Shown here: positions 11,250-19,256 of the stretch, in pieces
Layout of the letters: the number at the start of each line of letters is the position of its first letter
Position numbering within the stretch: the first letter of the stretch is position 1
Assembly: GCA_003576755.1 (NCBI GenBank)
Contig: QEVT01000008.1
Location: forward strand, 1 to 39,067
Length of the DNA: 39,067 nucleotides
Source of the DNA: a bacterium
GTDB lineage: Bacteria > Chloroflexota > Anaerolineae > Epilineales > Epilineaceae
Reading direction: 5' to 3'
The notes under the pieces: model-generated
Told to the model about the DNA's origin: nothing
Seen by the model: the letters and a program-made list of their open reading frames with translations, nothing else
The model's database searches: none
Position numbers and translations under genes: made by a program

Positions 11250-11275
11250 CCGGCGCCGAGACCCCTCGGCGCCGG
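11250..11275. terminator. GC-rich 11-bp hairpin after the HEAT-repeat gene
   Basis: Positions 11250-11260 pair with 11265-11275 around the 4-base loop ACCC. It lies 30 bases beyond the stop of the minus-strand HEAT-repeat gene and before the KUP start. There is no T-run, so it may be a Rho-assisted end. Confidence 0.45.
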
Positions 11276-11305
11276 GCATCGAGCGACCGCCGGACGCGCC
11301 GCTGG

Positions 11306-12550
11306 CTACAGGTGCGCCAGGTACGCCCGGGCGAAGTCGTTGCGCCGTTCTTCCGGGGTCATCTGGTAGATGTCGTACTCCTCGGCCGACATCGCCGACT
11401 TGCCCGGACGCGAGGCGGCCAGGATCACCTCGAAGTCGGTCGGCACCTCGCTCTTGTCCTGGATGTAGTGCAACCAGTCCTGCAGGAGCATGTACTCGTG
11501 GGGATCGACCGAGATGATCTTCGCGGTGTACGTCTTGCCGATGTCGGCGGGACGCGTCAGGAAGTGCGGCAGCGGCGGGTTGTCGTGCGGCGCCGGCAGC
11601 ATCCCGAAGAACACCGCGCGGGCATCGGCGTCGGCCGCCGCCGAGTCGCGCGACGCGAGGAGCGCGGCGATCTGCTCCTCGGGCGCCATGGTGGGGATCG
11701 AGAAGTGGATGTCCCACCCGGCGAGGTGCTCCTTCACGACGTCGCGCTTGTTCGACGCCATCTGGATCGCCATCGACCCGATGACCACCGTCAGCGAGTG
11801 GGGAGCGCGCTTGATGTGCTCGGTGACGTACGCGATGAGGTTGCGGTCGGGGTTCTCGAGCAGCGGCGCATGCACGTCGATGGATGCCGGGACGGCGCCG
11901 CCCTCGGCCAGGTAGCGCCGCACGTGCTCGTCGAGCACCACCTTGGCCCGGTCGGTGCCGATCTCGCGCAGCGCCTCGAGGGCCATGGTGCGGCGCTGCG
12001 GGTCGGTCAGGCGCAGGTCGTCGGCCAGGCGGTCGATGCCCCACACGTCGCCGAGCCGCGCCAGGGCGACGCACGCCCGGGTGTGGATCTCGAGGTCGAG
12101 GTCGTCGGTCGCATCGCGGACGACGCTGACGACCTCGTCGGAGGCGGTCACGCCGAGGATGTCCATCACGCGCGCGCGGCGCGTCCCGATGATGCCGATG
12201 TCGCTCGCCTCACGGCGCGCCGGCGGCACGAGCGCATCGCCGTACGTCGCCAGGGCCTTCAGCACCAGCGCGTCGCCGTAGTTGAGGTACGCGTTCATCA
12301 GCGGCCGGAGCGCCGAACGTTCCCCGAGGCTGGCCAGCCGGGCGGCAGCCGCTTCGCGCTGGCCGGGATCGCGGGCGTTCAGGAGCCGGGTGAGCTGCCG
12401 CGCGTCCATCGCATCGACGTCGGCGCCTTCGGGCTCGGCCGGAGCGGCCTGAGGTTCACCGCGTTCCGGCAGGCGGGGCGGTCGCGGGCGTGCGGGCGGC
12501 GGGGGCGGCGCCTTCTTGTCGCCGCCGAACAGCTTCTTGAGAAAGCCCAT
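11306..12550 (-). CDS. HEAT-repeat protein of unknown function
   Basis: 414 aa. The start at 12550 (MGFLKKLFGG) follows GGGAGG by 6 bases. A short amphipathic, Lys-rich start leads into a Pro/Ala-rich linker (residues 22-55). Several helical HEAT-like repeats follow (RLASLGERSALRPLMNAY, ACVALARLGDVWGIDRLA, MALEALREIGTDRAKVVL). The C-terminal 170 residues form a separate domain with TAKIISVDPHEYMLLQDWLHY. There is no enzyme motif or signal peptide. The N-terminus could hold it at the membrane. It is probably a scaffold; the role is unknown. Confidence 0.7.
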   Translation of the reverse strand: MGFLKKLFGGDKKAPPPPPARPRPPRLPERGEPQAAPAEPEGADVDAMDARQLTRLLNARDPGQREAAAARLASLGERSALRPLMNAYLNYGDALVLKALATYGDALVPPARREASDIGIIGTRRARVMDILGVTASDEVVSVVRDATDDLDLEIHTRACVALARLGDVWGIDRLADDLRLTDPQRRTMALEALREIGTDRAKVVLDEHVRRYLAEGGAVPASIDVHAPLLENPDRNLIAYVTEHIKRAPHSLTVVIGSMAIQMASNKRDVVKEHLAGWDIHFSIPTMAPEEQIAALLASRDSAAADADARAVFFGMLPAPHDNPPLPHFLTRPADIGKTYTAKIISVDPHEYMLLQDWLHYIQDKSEVPTDFEVILAASRPGKSAMSAEEYDIYQMTPEERRNDFARAYLAHL

Positions 12551-12589
12551 CGTCAACCTCCCTGGCGAAGCGGACATGTCGGTGGCGAC

Positions 12590-12619
12590 ATTCTACCGTG
12601 CGGGGGGTGGTTTCGTAAA
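12590..12619 (-). promoter_or_regulatory. Possible promoter of the HEAT-repeat gene
   Basis: On the minus strand, TTTACG (12619-12614), an 18-base spacer, then TAGAAT (12595-12590), 39 bases before the start codon. The -35 matches 4 of 6 positions of the sigma-70 consensus. Confidence 0.4.
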
Positions 12620-12702
12620 GCGGTCGGGCGCGCGACACCCGAGGCGCGCAAGGTCGTCCCGCCGCGCCGGCGCGTCCACGGCGCATGCCAGTACAAAATA
12701 CA

Positions 12703-12732
12703 ATGGGGCGCGTCCTCATGGACGCGCCCCAT
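12703..12732 (-). terminator. Rho-independent terminator of the HiPIP gene
   Basis: Positions 12703-12715 pair perfectly with 12720-12732 (13 bp, loop of 4). Reading the minus strand, the stem is followed by TGTATTTTGTAC, a T-rich tail. It starts 32 bases after the HiPIP stop. Confidence 0.8.
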
Positions 12733-12764
12733 CGGCGGCGGGCGCCGGGTGTCGGCGCGCCGGC

Positions 12765-13127
12765 TCAGCTGACCTTCTCGACCCAGGCCGTGCAGTTGCC
12801 GTCGGGGTTGATGCTCCCCGGCACCACGAGGCACTTGCCGCACTCGCCGGCGGTGGCCGGGGCCTGGAACTGCTGGCAGTTGAGGCAGTTCTTGCCCTCG
12901 GTGACCGACTTCTCGACGTACTGCAGCGAGGTCCGGGTCTCGACCTCCTGCGGCGTCAGGGCCGACGTGTCGGAGCAGTCGAGCGCGGCTGTCCCGCCGC
13001 CCTCGGTGCCGCCGGTCTCGGCGCCACCGCCGCAGGCGGCCAGGAAATAGGTGGAACCCACCGTCACCGCGCCGAGCGTGGCGGTGCGCCGGATGAACAG
13101 GCGTCTCGTCAGGTCCGTGTCACGCAT
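12765..13127 (-). CDS. Tat-exported high-potential iron-sulfur protein (HiPIP), possible lipoprotein
   Basis: 120 aa. The ATG at 13127 has GGAGG 9 bases upstream. The N-terminus carries a twin-arginine motif (TRRLFIRR) and a hydrophobic stretch ending in LAAC at Cys32. It is therefore probably folded with its cluster, exported by Tat and lipidated. The C-terminal 40 residues match HiPIP: C81-x2-C84, then C99 in CLVVPG and C112 in NCTAW, four ligands of one 4Fe-4S cluster; Cys96 is extra. The linker between is Gly/Thr-rich. HiPIPs carry single electrons at high potential outside the membrane, usually to an oxidase or reaction centre. It is a single-gene unit with a strong promoter and its own terminator, so it is well expressed and independent of the neighbours. 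Confidence 0.88.
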   Translation of the reverse strand: MRDTDLTRRLFIRRTATLGAVTVGSTYFLAACGGGAETGGTEGGGTAALDCSDTSALTPQEVETRTSLQYVEKSVTEGKNCLNCQQFQAPATAGECGKCLVVPGSINPDGNCTAWVEKVS

Positions 13128-13194
13128 GTGCGTTATCCTCCATGACAGTTAAGGGCGCCTGGAAGTGGCAGTCGGCCCAGGCAAACCGGGCGAT

Positions 13195-13223
13195 ATTATC
13201 GCGAGGACCGGCGGGCGTGTCAA
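13195..13223 (-). promoter_or_regulatory. Sigma-70 promoter of the HiPIP gene
   Basis: On the minus strand, a perfect TTGACA (13223-13218), 17-base spacer, GATAAT (13200-13195), 68 bases before the start codon. This is among the best promoter matches in the window. Confidence 0.75.
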
Positions 13224-13346
13224 ATGGCGTCAAACCGCCGTGCAAGCGGCTTCAGGGCGAGGTTCACCCTGGTTGAGGGTTGGGACGGGGCGGGACTGCG
13301 GCCTGCGATCGCGGGCCGAGCGGGTCATCGTTGCGGCACGGGCCAG

Positions 13347-14207
13347 CTATCGCATCGCCGCACCGTGAACTTGCCTGCCGCGGATGTCCGCCAGCCAATC
13401 GCCCACAACGGCGGCCACGGCTTCGGGAACTTCCAAGGGCAAGAGGTGTCCCACGCCGGCAACCTCACGGAACGTCGCAGCCGGCTGAAGGCGTTGCCAG
13501 CGGTTCCACTCCTCGGGAGCGATCGTGTCGGTCAGCGCGCCACGAATGCCGAGGGTAGGCTGCGTGATGCGCGGGATGCACGCCCAAACGTCCGTCGGCG
13601 CGGTCGCATGGATGCGGGACTCCCACTCCGGCGGGCACGCCAGCTCGACGGTGCCCGAGCCATCGCCAGCCTCGCGCAGCGCCCCGAAGACATGGTCCCA
13701 CAGCACGTCGTCGGGAACCCGGGCGAAGACGGCCTTGGAGCGCCAGTGGTGAAACGCTGCGGCGGGGCTGGGCCAGCGCCACCGACGATTCATGGCGATC
13801 CGGCACAGCGGCAGCCGATCAACCGCCGTCTCGGGCTCGCGTCGAATCTCCTCGAGCAGTGCCGGCGGAAGGAACACCGGCTCGATCAACACCAGCGCTT
13901 GGATGAGGTCGGGCCGTTGGATGGCGGCGTACATCATCGCCACCCCGCCCAGCGAATGGCCGATTCCGACGATCCCGTCAAGGCCGTTCGCCTCGATCAA
14001 GCGCACGACATCGTCGCCGAGCACGTGCCAGTCGCGCAACTCCTCGCTACGCGCCGCGGGCCAAAAGGGGCGCTGATACATGCCCCATACCCTGAACCGG
14101 TCGAGCAGCGGGACGGCAAAGCGCCGATACGCCGTCGGGGGAAACCCGTTGGCATGCGCCAGCAGCACGTGCGGCCCGCCGCGGCCGCCGAAGTCGTGGT
14201 TGGTCAC
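13347..14207 (-). CDS. Alpha/beta hydrolase
   Basis: 286 aa from a GTG at 14207 with AAGGA upstream. The nucleophile elbow is GHSLGG (Ser85); the acid is probably the Asp in GALTDTIAPEEW and the base the His of VGHLLPLE near the end. HANGF near the start is the oxyanion-hole region (usually HG-containing). A cap with several Trp-rich helices lies in the middle. It may be a thioesterase or esterase. Divergence from the PaaX-type regulator and abutting promoters suggest co-regulation with aromatic catabolism, for instance release of a stalled aryl-CoA, but that is inference. Confidence 0.8.
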   Translation of the reverse strand: MTNHDFGGRGGPHVLLAHANGFPPTAYRRFAVPLLDRFRVWGMYQRPFWPAARSEELRDWHVLGDDVVRLIEANGLDGIVGIGHSLGGVAMMYAAIQRPDLIQALVLIEPVFLPPALLEEIRREPETAVDRLPLCRIAMNRRWRWPSPAAAFHHWRSKAVFARVPDDVLWDHVFGALREAGDGSGTVELACPPEWESRIHATAPTDVWACIPRITQPTLGIRGALTDTIAPEEWNRWQRLQPAATFREVAGVGHLLPLEVPEAVAAVVGDWLADIRGRQVHGAAMR

Positions 14208-14273
14208 GCAGATCGTCCTTGGCTCACAGGCGAGTCGCCGCCCAGCACGGCGCGGAGCGGCGACTCAGGCAAC

Positions 14274-14302
14274 ATCCTAGCGGTGGGGGCGCCGGAGGTC
14301 AA
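14274..14302 (-). promoter_or_regulatory. Promoter of the alpha/beta hydrolase
   Basis: On the minus strand, TTGACC (14302-14297), 17-base spacer, TAGGAT (14279-14274). Its -35 lies 14 bases from the -35 of the divergent regulator promoter, so one bound regulator could affect both. Confidence 0.6.
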
Positions 14303-14316
14303 GTCGTTTCACGGCC

Positions 14317-14378
14317 TTGACACGGCGCGCGTTATATGTTAGGCTTTGCATGTTGCGTTTTTCCGACGGCATATATCA
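14317..14378 (+). promoter_or_regulatory. Promoter and possible operator of the PaaX-type regulator
   Basis: TTGACA (14317-14322), 17 bases, TAGGCT (14340-14345) with the extended -10 TG just before it. Overlapping and following it are TATGTTAGGC (14335-14344) and CATATATCA (14370-14378). Both recur in the same order in the hemerythrin-operon promoter. TATATG and CATATA are inverted copies, as expected of a dimer's operator. The 9-mer GCTTTGCAT (14343-14351) recurs before iorA. Confidence 0.55.
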
Positions 14379-14387
14379 GATCAACAC

Positions 14388-15281
14388 ATGACGACATCCA
14401 GACAACCAGCGACCCGCAGCCAGCAGGTAGTCTTCACCCTTTACGGAGACTACCTGCGTACACGCGCCGACGAGGTCTGGACCGGCACGCTGATCGACCT
14501 CTTGGGGCCGCTCGGCTTCAGCGCCCAGGCCGTACGCTCGACGCTGTCGCGCATGTCCCGCCAGGGCTGGCTGCGGGGACGCCGCGTGGGCCGCAACAGC
14601 TTCTACCGGGTCACGCCCAAGAGCGTCCGGATCCTCGACGAAGGTGCCCAACGCTTGTTCGCCCACGCGCCCAAGCCGTGGGACGGGCGCTGGCATGTGC
14701 TCGCCTACTCGGTGCCCGAGCGCAAGCGCCATCTCCGCGACCGCTTGCGCCAGCGGCTGACGTGGCTCGGCTTCGGGCGCCTGAACGCCGGCACGTGGAT
14801 CTCGCCGTACCCGGCGCCCCCGGAACTCGTGGCGTGGCTGGCGTCGACGGGCACGCAAGGCTACGTCGATCTCTTCGAGTCGCGCCATCTCGGCTATCGC
14901 GACGATCGGCAGCTCGTTGCGATGGCCTGGGACCTCGGCACCCTCAACAAGGCCTACGGCGGGTTCTTGAAGACGTATGCGCCTGGCACCCACGACGACA
15001 CGACGGGCGTGGCAACCGACGGGCGAAGCCCATGCGACAGCTTCGTCCGGCGCGTCCAGATCACGCTGGCTTATCTCTCCTTCCCGTATGTCGATCCCGG
15101 CCTGCCTCCCGAGCTCCTGCCGTCGGACTGGCTCGGCGACAAGGCCGCGGCGCTCTTCCAAGACCACCACGCGCGTCTTTCCTCCAGCGCCAACGTGTTC
15201 GTCGATGCGCTCATCGGGCAAGCACCAGCGGCCCCGTCTTGGCGTGCCCGATCCAACGGACGACAGGAGACGACGACATGA
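14388..15281 (+). CDS. PaaX-family transcriptional regulator
   Basis: 297 aa from the ATG at 14388; there is no clear ribosome-binding site, and a TTG upstream would overlap the promoter. The N-terminal winged helix (FTLYGDYLRTRADEVWTGTL, VRSTLSRMSRQGWLRGRRVG) is followed by the PaaX central segment WDGRWHVLAYSVPE and LTWLGFGRLNAGTWISPYP. In Escherichia coli PaaX represses phenylacetate genes until phenylacetyl-CoA binds. Lying just upstream of the aromatic operon and divergent from a hydrolase, it probably senses an aryl-CoA and controls the iorAB operon and perhaps the benzoyl-CoA operon. The actual ligand cannot be read from sequence. Confidence 0.88.
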   Translation: MTTSRQPATRSQQVVFTLYGDYLRTRADEVWTGTLIDLLGPLGFSAQAVRSTLSRMSRQGWLRGRRVGRNSFYRVTPKSVRILDEGAQRLFAHAPKPWDGRWHVLAYSVPERKRHLRDRLRQRLTWLGFGRLNAGTWISPYPAPPELVAWLASTGTQGYVDLFESRHLGYRDDRQLVAMAWDLGTLNKAYGGFLKTYAPGTHDDTTGVATDGRSPCDSFVRRVQITLAYLSFPYVDPGLPPELLPSDWLGDKAAALFQDHHARLSSSANVFVDALIGQAPAAPSWRARSNGRQETTT

Positions 15282-15316
15282 CCTCTTGCCCTCCTGGCGA
15301 GCGGCGCCACACATCC

Positions 15317-15348
15317 CACACGGGCCAGTCGATCGACTGGCCCGTGTG
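15317..15348. promoter_or_regulatory. Perfect 32-base palindrome between the regulator and iorA
   Basis: Positions 15317-15330 are the exact reverse complement of 15335-15348, with GATC at the centre, so the whole 32 bases are self-complementary. As RNA it makes a 14-bp stem, but only CTTTG follows, which is weak for a terminator. As DNA it would suit a dimeric repressor. GCTTTGCAT (15348-15356), shared with the regulator's own promoter, abuts it. Terminator, attenuator and operator are all possible. Confidence 0.6.
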
Positions 15349-15450
15349 CTTTGCATACTGGAGTGAAATTGTCCGCATTCACGGCATCAACCGGACTGCC
15401 TCGTCCGTTGCTGCATGGACCCGGGAAGCGACAACCGGCAGGGGCCGACC

Positions 15451-17244
15451 ATGATCGAGCGACGCTTCCTGAGCGGCAACCAGGCCATCGCCCGCGGGGC
15501 GTGGGAAGCCGGGGTCCGGTTCGCCACCGGGTACCCGGGCACGCCGAGCACCGAGATCCTCGAGACCATCGCCGGCATGGACGGGGTGGATGCCCACTGG
15601 GCCAGCAACGAGAAGGTCGCCTTCGAGGAGGCGATGGGCTACGCCATCGCCGGAGGGCGCACCCTCGTCACGATGAAGCACGTCGGGCTGAACGTGGCGT
15701 CGGACGCGTTCATGGTCTTCCCCTACTGCGGCACGAACGGCGGCTTCGTCGTCGTCTCGGCCGACGATCCCGGGATGCACTCGTCGCAAAACGAGCAGGA
15801 CAACCGCTACCTCGCCCGGATGGCGCGCGTGCCAATCCTCGAGCCCGCCGACCCCCAGGAGTGCCATGACCTTATCGTGGCCGCGTTCGACATCAGCGAG
15901 ACCTTCGGAACACCCGTGATGCTGCGTACGACCACGCGGACCGCCCACTGCAAGGGAACCGTGACGTTGGGCGAGCGCCGGTCACCGCCCATGGTCCCGT
16001 CGACACTGCGCGCGGAGCGCTTTTCGGTGCCGATCTATCGCCACCGGTTGCGGCCGGGCCTCGAGGACCGCATCCAGCGTCTCGCCGCGTTCGGGATGAC
16101 CGCGAGCTTCAACCGTATCGACAAGCCCCGACACCCGGTCGGCGTCATCGCCAGCGGCATCTCACGCGCCTACGCGCGCGAGATCCTGTCCGACGCCGAC
16201 TTCTTCGATCTCGCGATGACACATCCGTTGCCGCTGGCCACACTGATCGCGTTCTGCGCCGCCCACGACACGGTCTACGTCTTCGAGGAAGGCGATCCGT
16301 TCATCGAAGAGCAGATCCGGGCATGCGGCGTGGCCAACCTCGTCGGCAAGGACCGCCTCGGCGTCATGGGCGAGTACAGCCCGGAGCGGTTGGCGGCCGT
16401 GGTCACCGGCGGCGCCGCCTTCGAGACGTCGTTCGCCATGGATGCGCCAGCGCCGCCGCGGCCGCCGATGTTCTGTGTCGGCTGCGGGCACCGGACGGTG
16501 TTCGACGTGCTCGGCCAGCTCAGGGTCACCGTCGCCGGTGATATCGGCTGCTACACGATGGGCGCGCTGCCCCCGTACGAGGCCGAGCACACGACGTTTT
16601 GTATGGGGGCCAGCATCGGCACGGCGGTTGGTCTGGTGCGCGCGGGTGTCAAACGCACCGTTGCGGTGATCGGCGACTCGACCTTCATCCACAGTGGCAT
16701 CCCGAGCCTGATCGATGCCGTCTACACGCGGACACCCGTCACGGTGCTGATCCTCGACAACGCGACGACCGGCATGACCGGCCAGCAGTCTCACCCGGGC
16801 ACTGGAACCGCGCTCGACGGCAACACCGCGCCCGCAGTCGACATCGAAGCGCTGGTGCAGGCCACTGGCGTGCGGCACGCCGTGGTCGTGGACACCTGGG
16901 ATCGTGCCGCCGTGCGGCGTGCGATCCTCGCGGCGTTGGCGCACGACGCGCCGGCGGTCGTGATCATCCGCGGCCCGTGCCAGCTGTTGCCGGAGATGCG
17001 CTCACGCGACATCCAGCCGCTGACGGTAGTCGAGGACCTCTGCACCGGGTGCAACGCGTGCTACCGCATCGCCTGCCCTGCGATCACGCCCGGCCCGAAC
17101 GGCCTGCCGGCCATCGACCCAGCCCTCTGCGTCGACTGCACCGTGTGCCAGCAGTTCTGCCACTTCGACGCCATCGTCACACGGGAAGCAATGATGGACG
17201 GCGAGCAGCGGTTTGCCCCGCCGGACACGAGGAGCAGCACATGA
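15451..17244 (+). CDS. iorA: Indolepyruvate-type 2-oxoacid:ferredoxin oxidoreductase, alpha subunit
   Basis: 597 aa. The start at 15451 (MIERRFLSGNQAIARG) is preferred over one 12 codons earlier because IorA proteins begin at this motif. The N-terminal pyrimidine-binding domain has GYPGTPSTEILE. The thiamine-diphosphate domain has GDIGCYTMG (about residue 363) and GDSTFIHSGIPSL with DNATTGMTG. The C-terminus binds two 4Fe-4S clusters: C531, C534, C537, C542 and C560, C563, C566, C570. With IorB it oxidatively decarboxylates aromatic 2-oxoacids to acyl-CoA while reducing ferredoxin. Here it would make an aryl-CoA without a ligase and provide ferredoxin electrons for benzoyl-CoA reductase. It is not a PadEFGHI-type phenylglyoxylate enzyme, which has more subunits. 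Confidence 0.93.
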   Translation: MIERRFLSGNQAIARGAWEAGVRFATGYPGTPSTEILETIAGMDGVDAHWASNEKVAFEEAMGYAIAGGRTLVTMKHVGLNVASDAFMVFPYCGTNGGFVVVSADDPGMHSSQNEQDNRYLARMARVPILEPADPQECHDLIVAAFDISETFGTPVMLRTTTRTAHCKGTVTLGERRSPPMVPSTLRAERFSVPIYRHRLRPGLEDRIQRLAAFGMTASFNRIDKPRHPVGVIASGISRAYAREILSDADFFDLAMTHPLPLATLIAFCAAHDTVYVFEEGDPFIEEQIRACGVANLVGKDRLGVMGEYSPERLAAVVTGGAAFETSFAMDAPAPPRPPMFCVGCGHRTVFDVLGQLRVTVAGDIGCYTMGALPPYEAEHTTFCMGASIGTAVGLVRAGVKRTVAVIGDSTFIHSGIPSLIDAVYTRTPVTVLILDNATTGMTGQQSHPGTGTALDGNTAPAVDIEALVQATGVRHAVVVDTWDRAAVRRAILAALAHDAPAVVIIRGPCQLLPEMRSRDIQPLTVVEDLCTGCNACYRIACPAITPGPNGLPAIDPALCVDCTVCQQFCHFDAIVTREAMMDGEQRFAPPDTRSST

Positions 17245-17912
17245 CCGATGTGATGGGCAGCGCCCCCGCCGGCGCGAACGTCATCGTGGCTGGCGTCGGG
17301 GGACAGGGCGTGTTGATGATCAGCGAGATGATCGCGCTGGCGGCCGTCGATGCCGGCTTCGATGCCAAGCAGACCGAGGTGCACGGCGTGTCGCAGCGCG
17401 GTGGGAGCGTGCACAGCCACGTGCGGTTCGCCGCGCGCGTCCACTCCCCGCTGGTGCCGATTGGCCAGGCCGACCTGGTGATTGGCCTCGAGAAGCTCGA
17501 AGCGTACCGCTTCGCGCCGTATATCCGACCCGCCGGCACCGTCATCCTCAACGACCATGAGGTGTCGCCGGTATCGGCTGGCACGGCGGGCGTCGAGGCC
17601 TACCCGCACGACGCCGCCGCGACGCTCGATCGCATGGGGGTGCCCACGCGCCTGGTCCGGGCGACCGAGTTGGCGGAGCGTGACCTCGGCAACGTGAAGG
17701 TGGCGAACTTGATCGTGCTCGGCTTCGCGGCGCCGTGGCTGCCGATCCCGGTCGACACGTGGGCAGGCCTCCTCGCGACGCGGATCCCGCCCCGTTTCCT
17801 GGACCTCAATCGTCGCGCCTTCGATCTCGGGGCTTCTTTGGCACAGGCAGCCGGGCCAGGCCCGGCCCATCGGCCCGGTCCGGCGCCGGCGCTACCGATC
17901 GTGACGGCGTGA
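17241..17912 (+). CDS. iorB: Indolepyruvate-type 2-oxoacid:ferredoxin oxidoreductase, beta (gamma-domain) subunit
   Basis: 223 aa. The ATG overlaps the iorA stop and has GAGGAG upstream. VIVAGVGGQGVLMISEMIA is the POR gamma-domain glycine loop; EVHGVSQRGGSVHSHVRF and DLVIGLEKLEAYRF are typical IorB blocks. This subunit completes the active site for CoA. The tail from about residue 205 is Pro/Ala-rich. Strict coupling with iorA shows a heterodimer. It leads the operon that ends with hcrCAB. Confidence 0.92.
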   Translation: MTDVMGSAPAGANVIVAGVGGQGVLMISEMIALAAVDAGFDAKQTEVHGVSQRGGSVHSHVRFAARVHSPLVPIGQADLVIGLEKLEAYRFAPYIRPAGTVILNDHEVSPVSAGTAGVEAYPHDAAATLDRMGVPTRLVRATELAERDLGNVKVANLIVLGFAAPWLPIPVDTWAGLLATRIPPRFLDLNRRAFDLGASLAQAAGPGPAHRPGPAPALPIVTA

Positions 17913-17953
17913 CACGACACCCATCGACCCACCCAGCATCAGGAGGCACCGAG

Positions 17954-19252
17954 ATGTCCGACTCTTCCGAAGCGGCACTGATCCACGACTGGAACCGTGT
18001 TGCCGAAATGCCTGCCTGGCCGAAGCACGTGGCGATCTCCGACGAGACGCTGCGGGACGGGTTGCAGTCGCCGTCGGTTCGGCAGCCCGAGATCCAGGAG
18101 AAGGTGTACATCCTCTACCTCATGGACGAGCTCGGGATCGAGACCGCCGATCTTGGCTTGCCTGGCGCGGGGGAACGCTTCGCGCAAGATGTCACAGTGC
18201 TTGCCCGCGAGATCGCCCAACAGGGACTCGGCGTGCAACCGCAAGCCGCCGCGCGCACCGTCGAGGCCGACATCCAGCCGATCGTCGACGCCTCCCAGGC
18301 CGCCGGCATCCCGATCGAGGTCGCGTTGTTCGTCGGATCCAGCCCGATCCGGCAGTATGCCGAGGGCTGGGATCTCGATCGGCTGCTTCACATGACCGAG
18401 GCGGCCGTGACGTTCGCGGTGCGGCACGGCCTGCCGGTGATGTTCGTCACCGAGGATACCACGCGCGCCACGCCCGATACGCTGCGGAAGTTGTACGGTG
18501 CGGCGATCCGGAGCGGCGCCCGATCGGTGTGCGTCGCCGACACCGTCGGGCACGCGACGCCCGAGGGCGTGTCGATGCTGGTGTCGTTCGTCAAGGGGGT
18601 GGCCGACGAAGCGGGCGAGGGGGTCGCCGTCGACTTCCACGGCCACCGCGATCGCGGGCTGGACATCCCCAACAGCCTGGCCGCGGTCCGCGCAGGCGCG
18701 ACGCGTATCCACGCGTGCGCGCTGGGCATCGGGGAGCGCAGTGGGAACACCCCCATGGAGGTGCTCCTGGTCAACCTCGCGCTCCTCGGGATCGGCGACC
18801 GCGACCTCACGGTCCTCCCAGAGTACTGCCAGGTCGTCTCGGAAGCCTGTGACGTCCCGATCCCGTTCAACTACCCCGTGGTCGGCATGGATGCGTTCCG
18901 GACGTCGACTGGTGTCCACGCCGCGGCGATCGTCAAGGCCAGTGCGCGGCACGACGCGTGGCTGGCGGAGCGCGTCTACTGCGGCGTTCCAGCCGGTCTG
19001 GTCGGGCGCACGCAGGGCATCGAGATCGGTCCGATGAGCGGCGAGCACAACGTACGGCACTGGCTGAAGAGCCGGGACATCGAGCTCGACGCCGTCTACG
19101 TCGAGAAGATCCTCGCCGCGGCCAAGCGGGCCGATCGGCTGCTGCCCGAAGAGGAGCTCTTGCGGATGATCCGGGTCATGCGCCGCCGCCGTGGCGTCGA
19201 GGCGCCCGTCGAAGGCGGCGTACCGGCCTTCAACTTCGCCTGGGAGCGCTGA
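17954..19252 (+). CDS. LeuA-like 2-alkylmalate synthase (DRE-TIM metallolyase), proposed arylmethylmalate synthase
   Basis: 432 aa. AGGAGG lies 7 bases before the ATG. All metal-site signatures of Claisen-type DRE-TIM enzymes are present: DETLRDG (Asp30, Arg34), HGHRDRG (His229, His231) and GIGERSGN (Asn265). The subdomain region VVGMDAFRTSTGVHAAAIVKA follows. It lacks the roughly 120-residue LeuA regulatory domain, so leucine feedback is not expected. Such enzymes condense acetyl-CoA with a 2-oxoacid. With IorAB, LeuCD-like subunits and a LeuB-like dehydrogenase in the same operon, I infer an aromatic 2-oxoacid acceptor, as for HphA in homophenylalanine synthesis. Homocitrate, citramalate or isopropylmalate synthase remain possible. 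It is not HMG-CoA lyase, which lacks the GERSGN block. Confidence 0.8.
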   Translation: MSDSSEAALIHDWNRVAEMPAWPKHVAISDETLRDGLQSPSVRQPEIQEKVYILYLMDELGIETADLGLPGAGERFAQDVTVLAREIAQQGLGVQPQAAARTVEADIQPIVDASQAAGIPIEVALFVGSSPIRQYAEGWDLDRLLHMTEAAVTFAVRHGLPVMFVTEDTTRATPDTLRKLYGAAIRSGARSVCVADTVGHATPEGVSMLVSFVKGVADEAGEGVAVDFHGHRDRGLDIPNSLAAVRAGATRIHACALGIGERSGNTPMEVLLVNLALLGIGDRDLTVLPEYCQVVSEACDVPIPFNYPVVGMDAFRTSTGVHAAAIVKASARHDAWLAERVYCGVPAGLVGRTQGIEIGPMSGEHNVRHWLKSRDIELDAVYVEKILAAAKRADRLLPEEELLRMIRVMRRRRGVEAPVEGGVPAFNFAWER

Positions 19253-19256
19253 GATC

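Noticed and set aside
9470..12772. 1100-codon open frame on the plus strand
   Set aside because: It spans the KUP and HEAT-repeat genes in antisense, is rich in Arg, His and Asp, and has no domain.
15282..15450. A defined sigma-70 promoter for iorA
   Set aside because: CATACT near 15354 could be a -10, but no -35 at the proper distance was found, so none is annotated.
15451..17912. Phenylglyoxylate oxidoreductase (PadEFGHI)
   Set aside because: Only two genes of the IorA/IorB plan are present; the Pad enzyme has five differently arranged subunits.
17954..19252. HMG-CoA lyase
   Set aside because: DETLRDG with GIGERSGN and the FRTSTGVHAAAIVKA segment is the synthase pattern; lyases carry a different C-terminal Cys motif.
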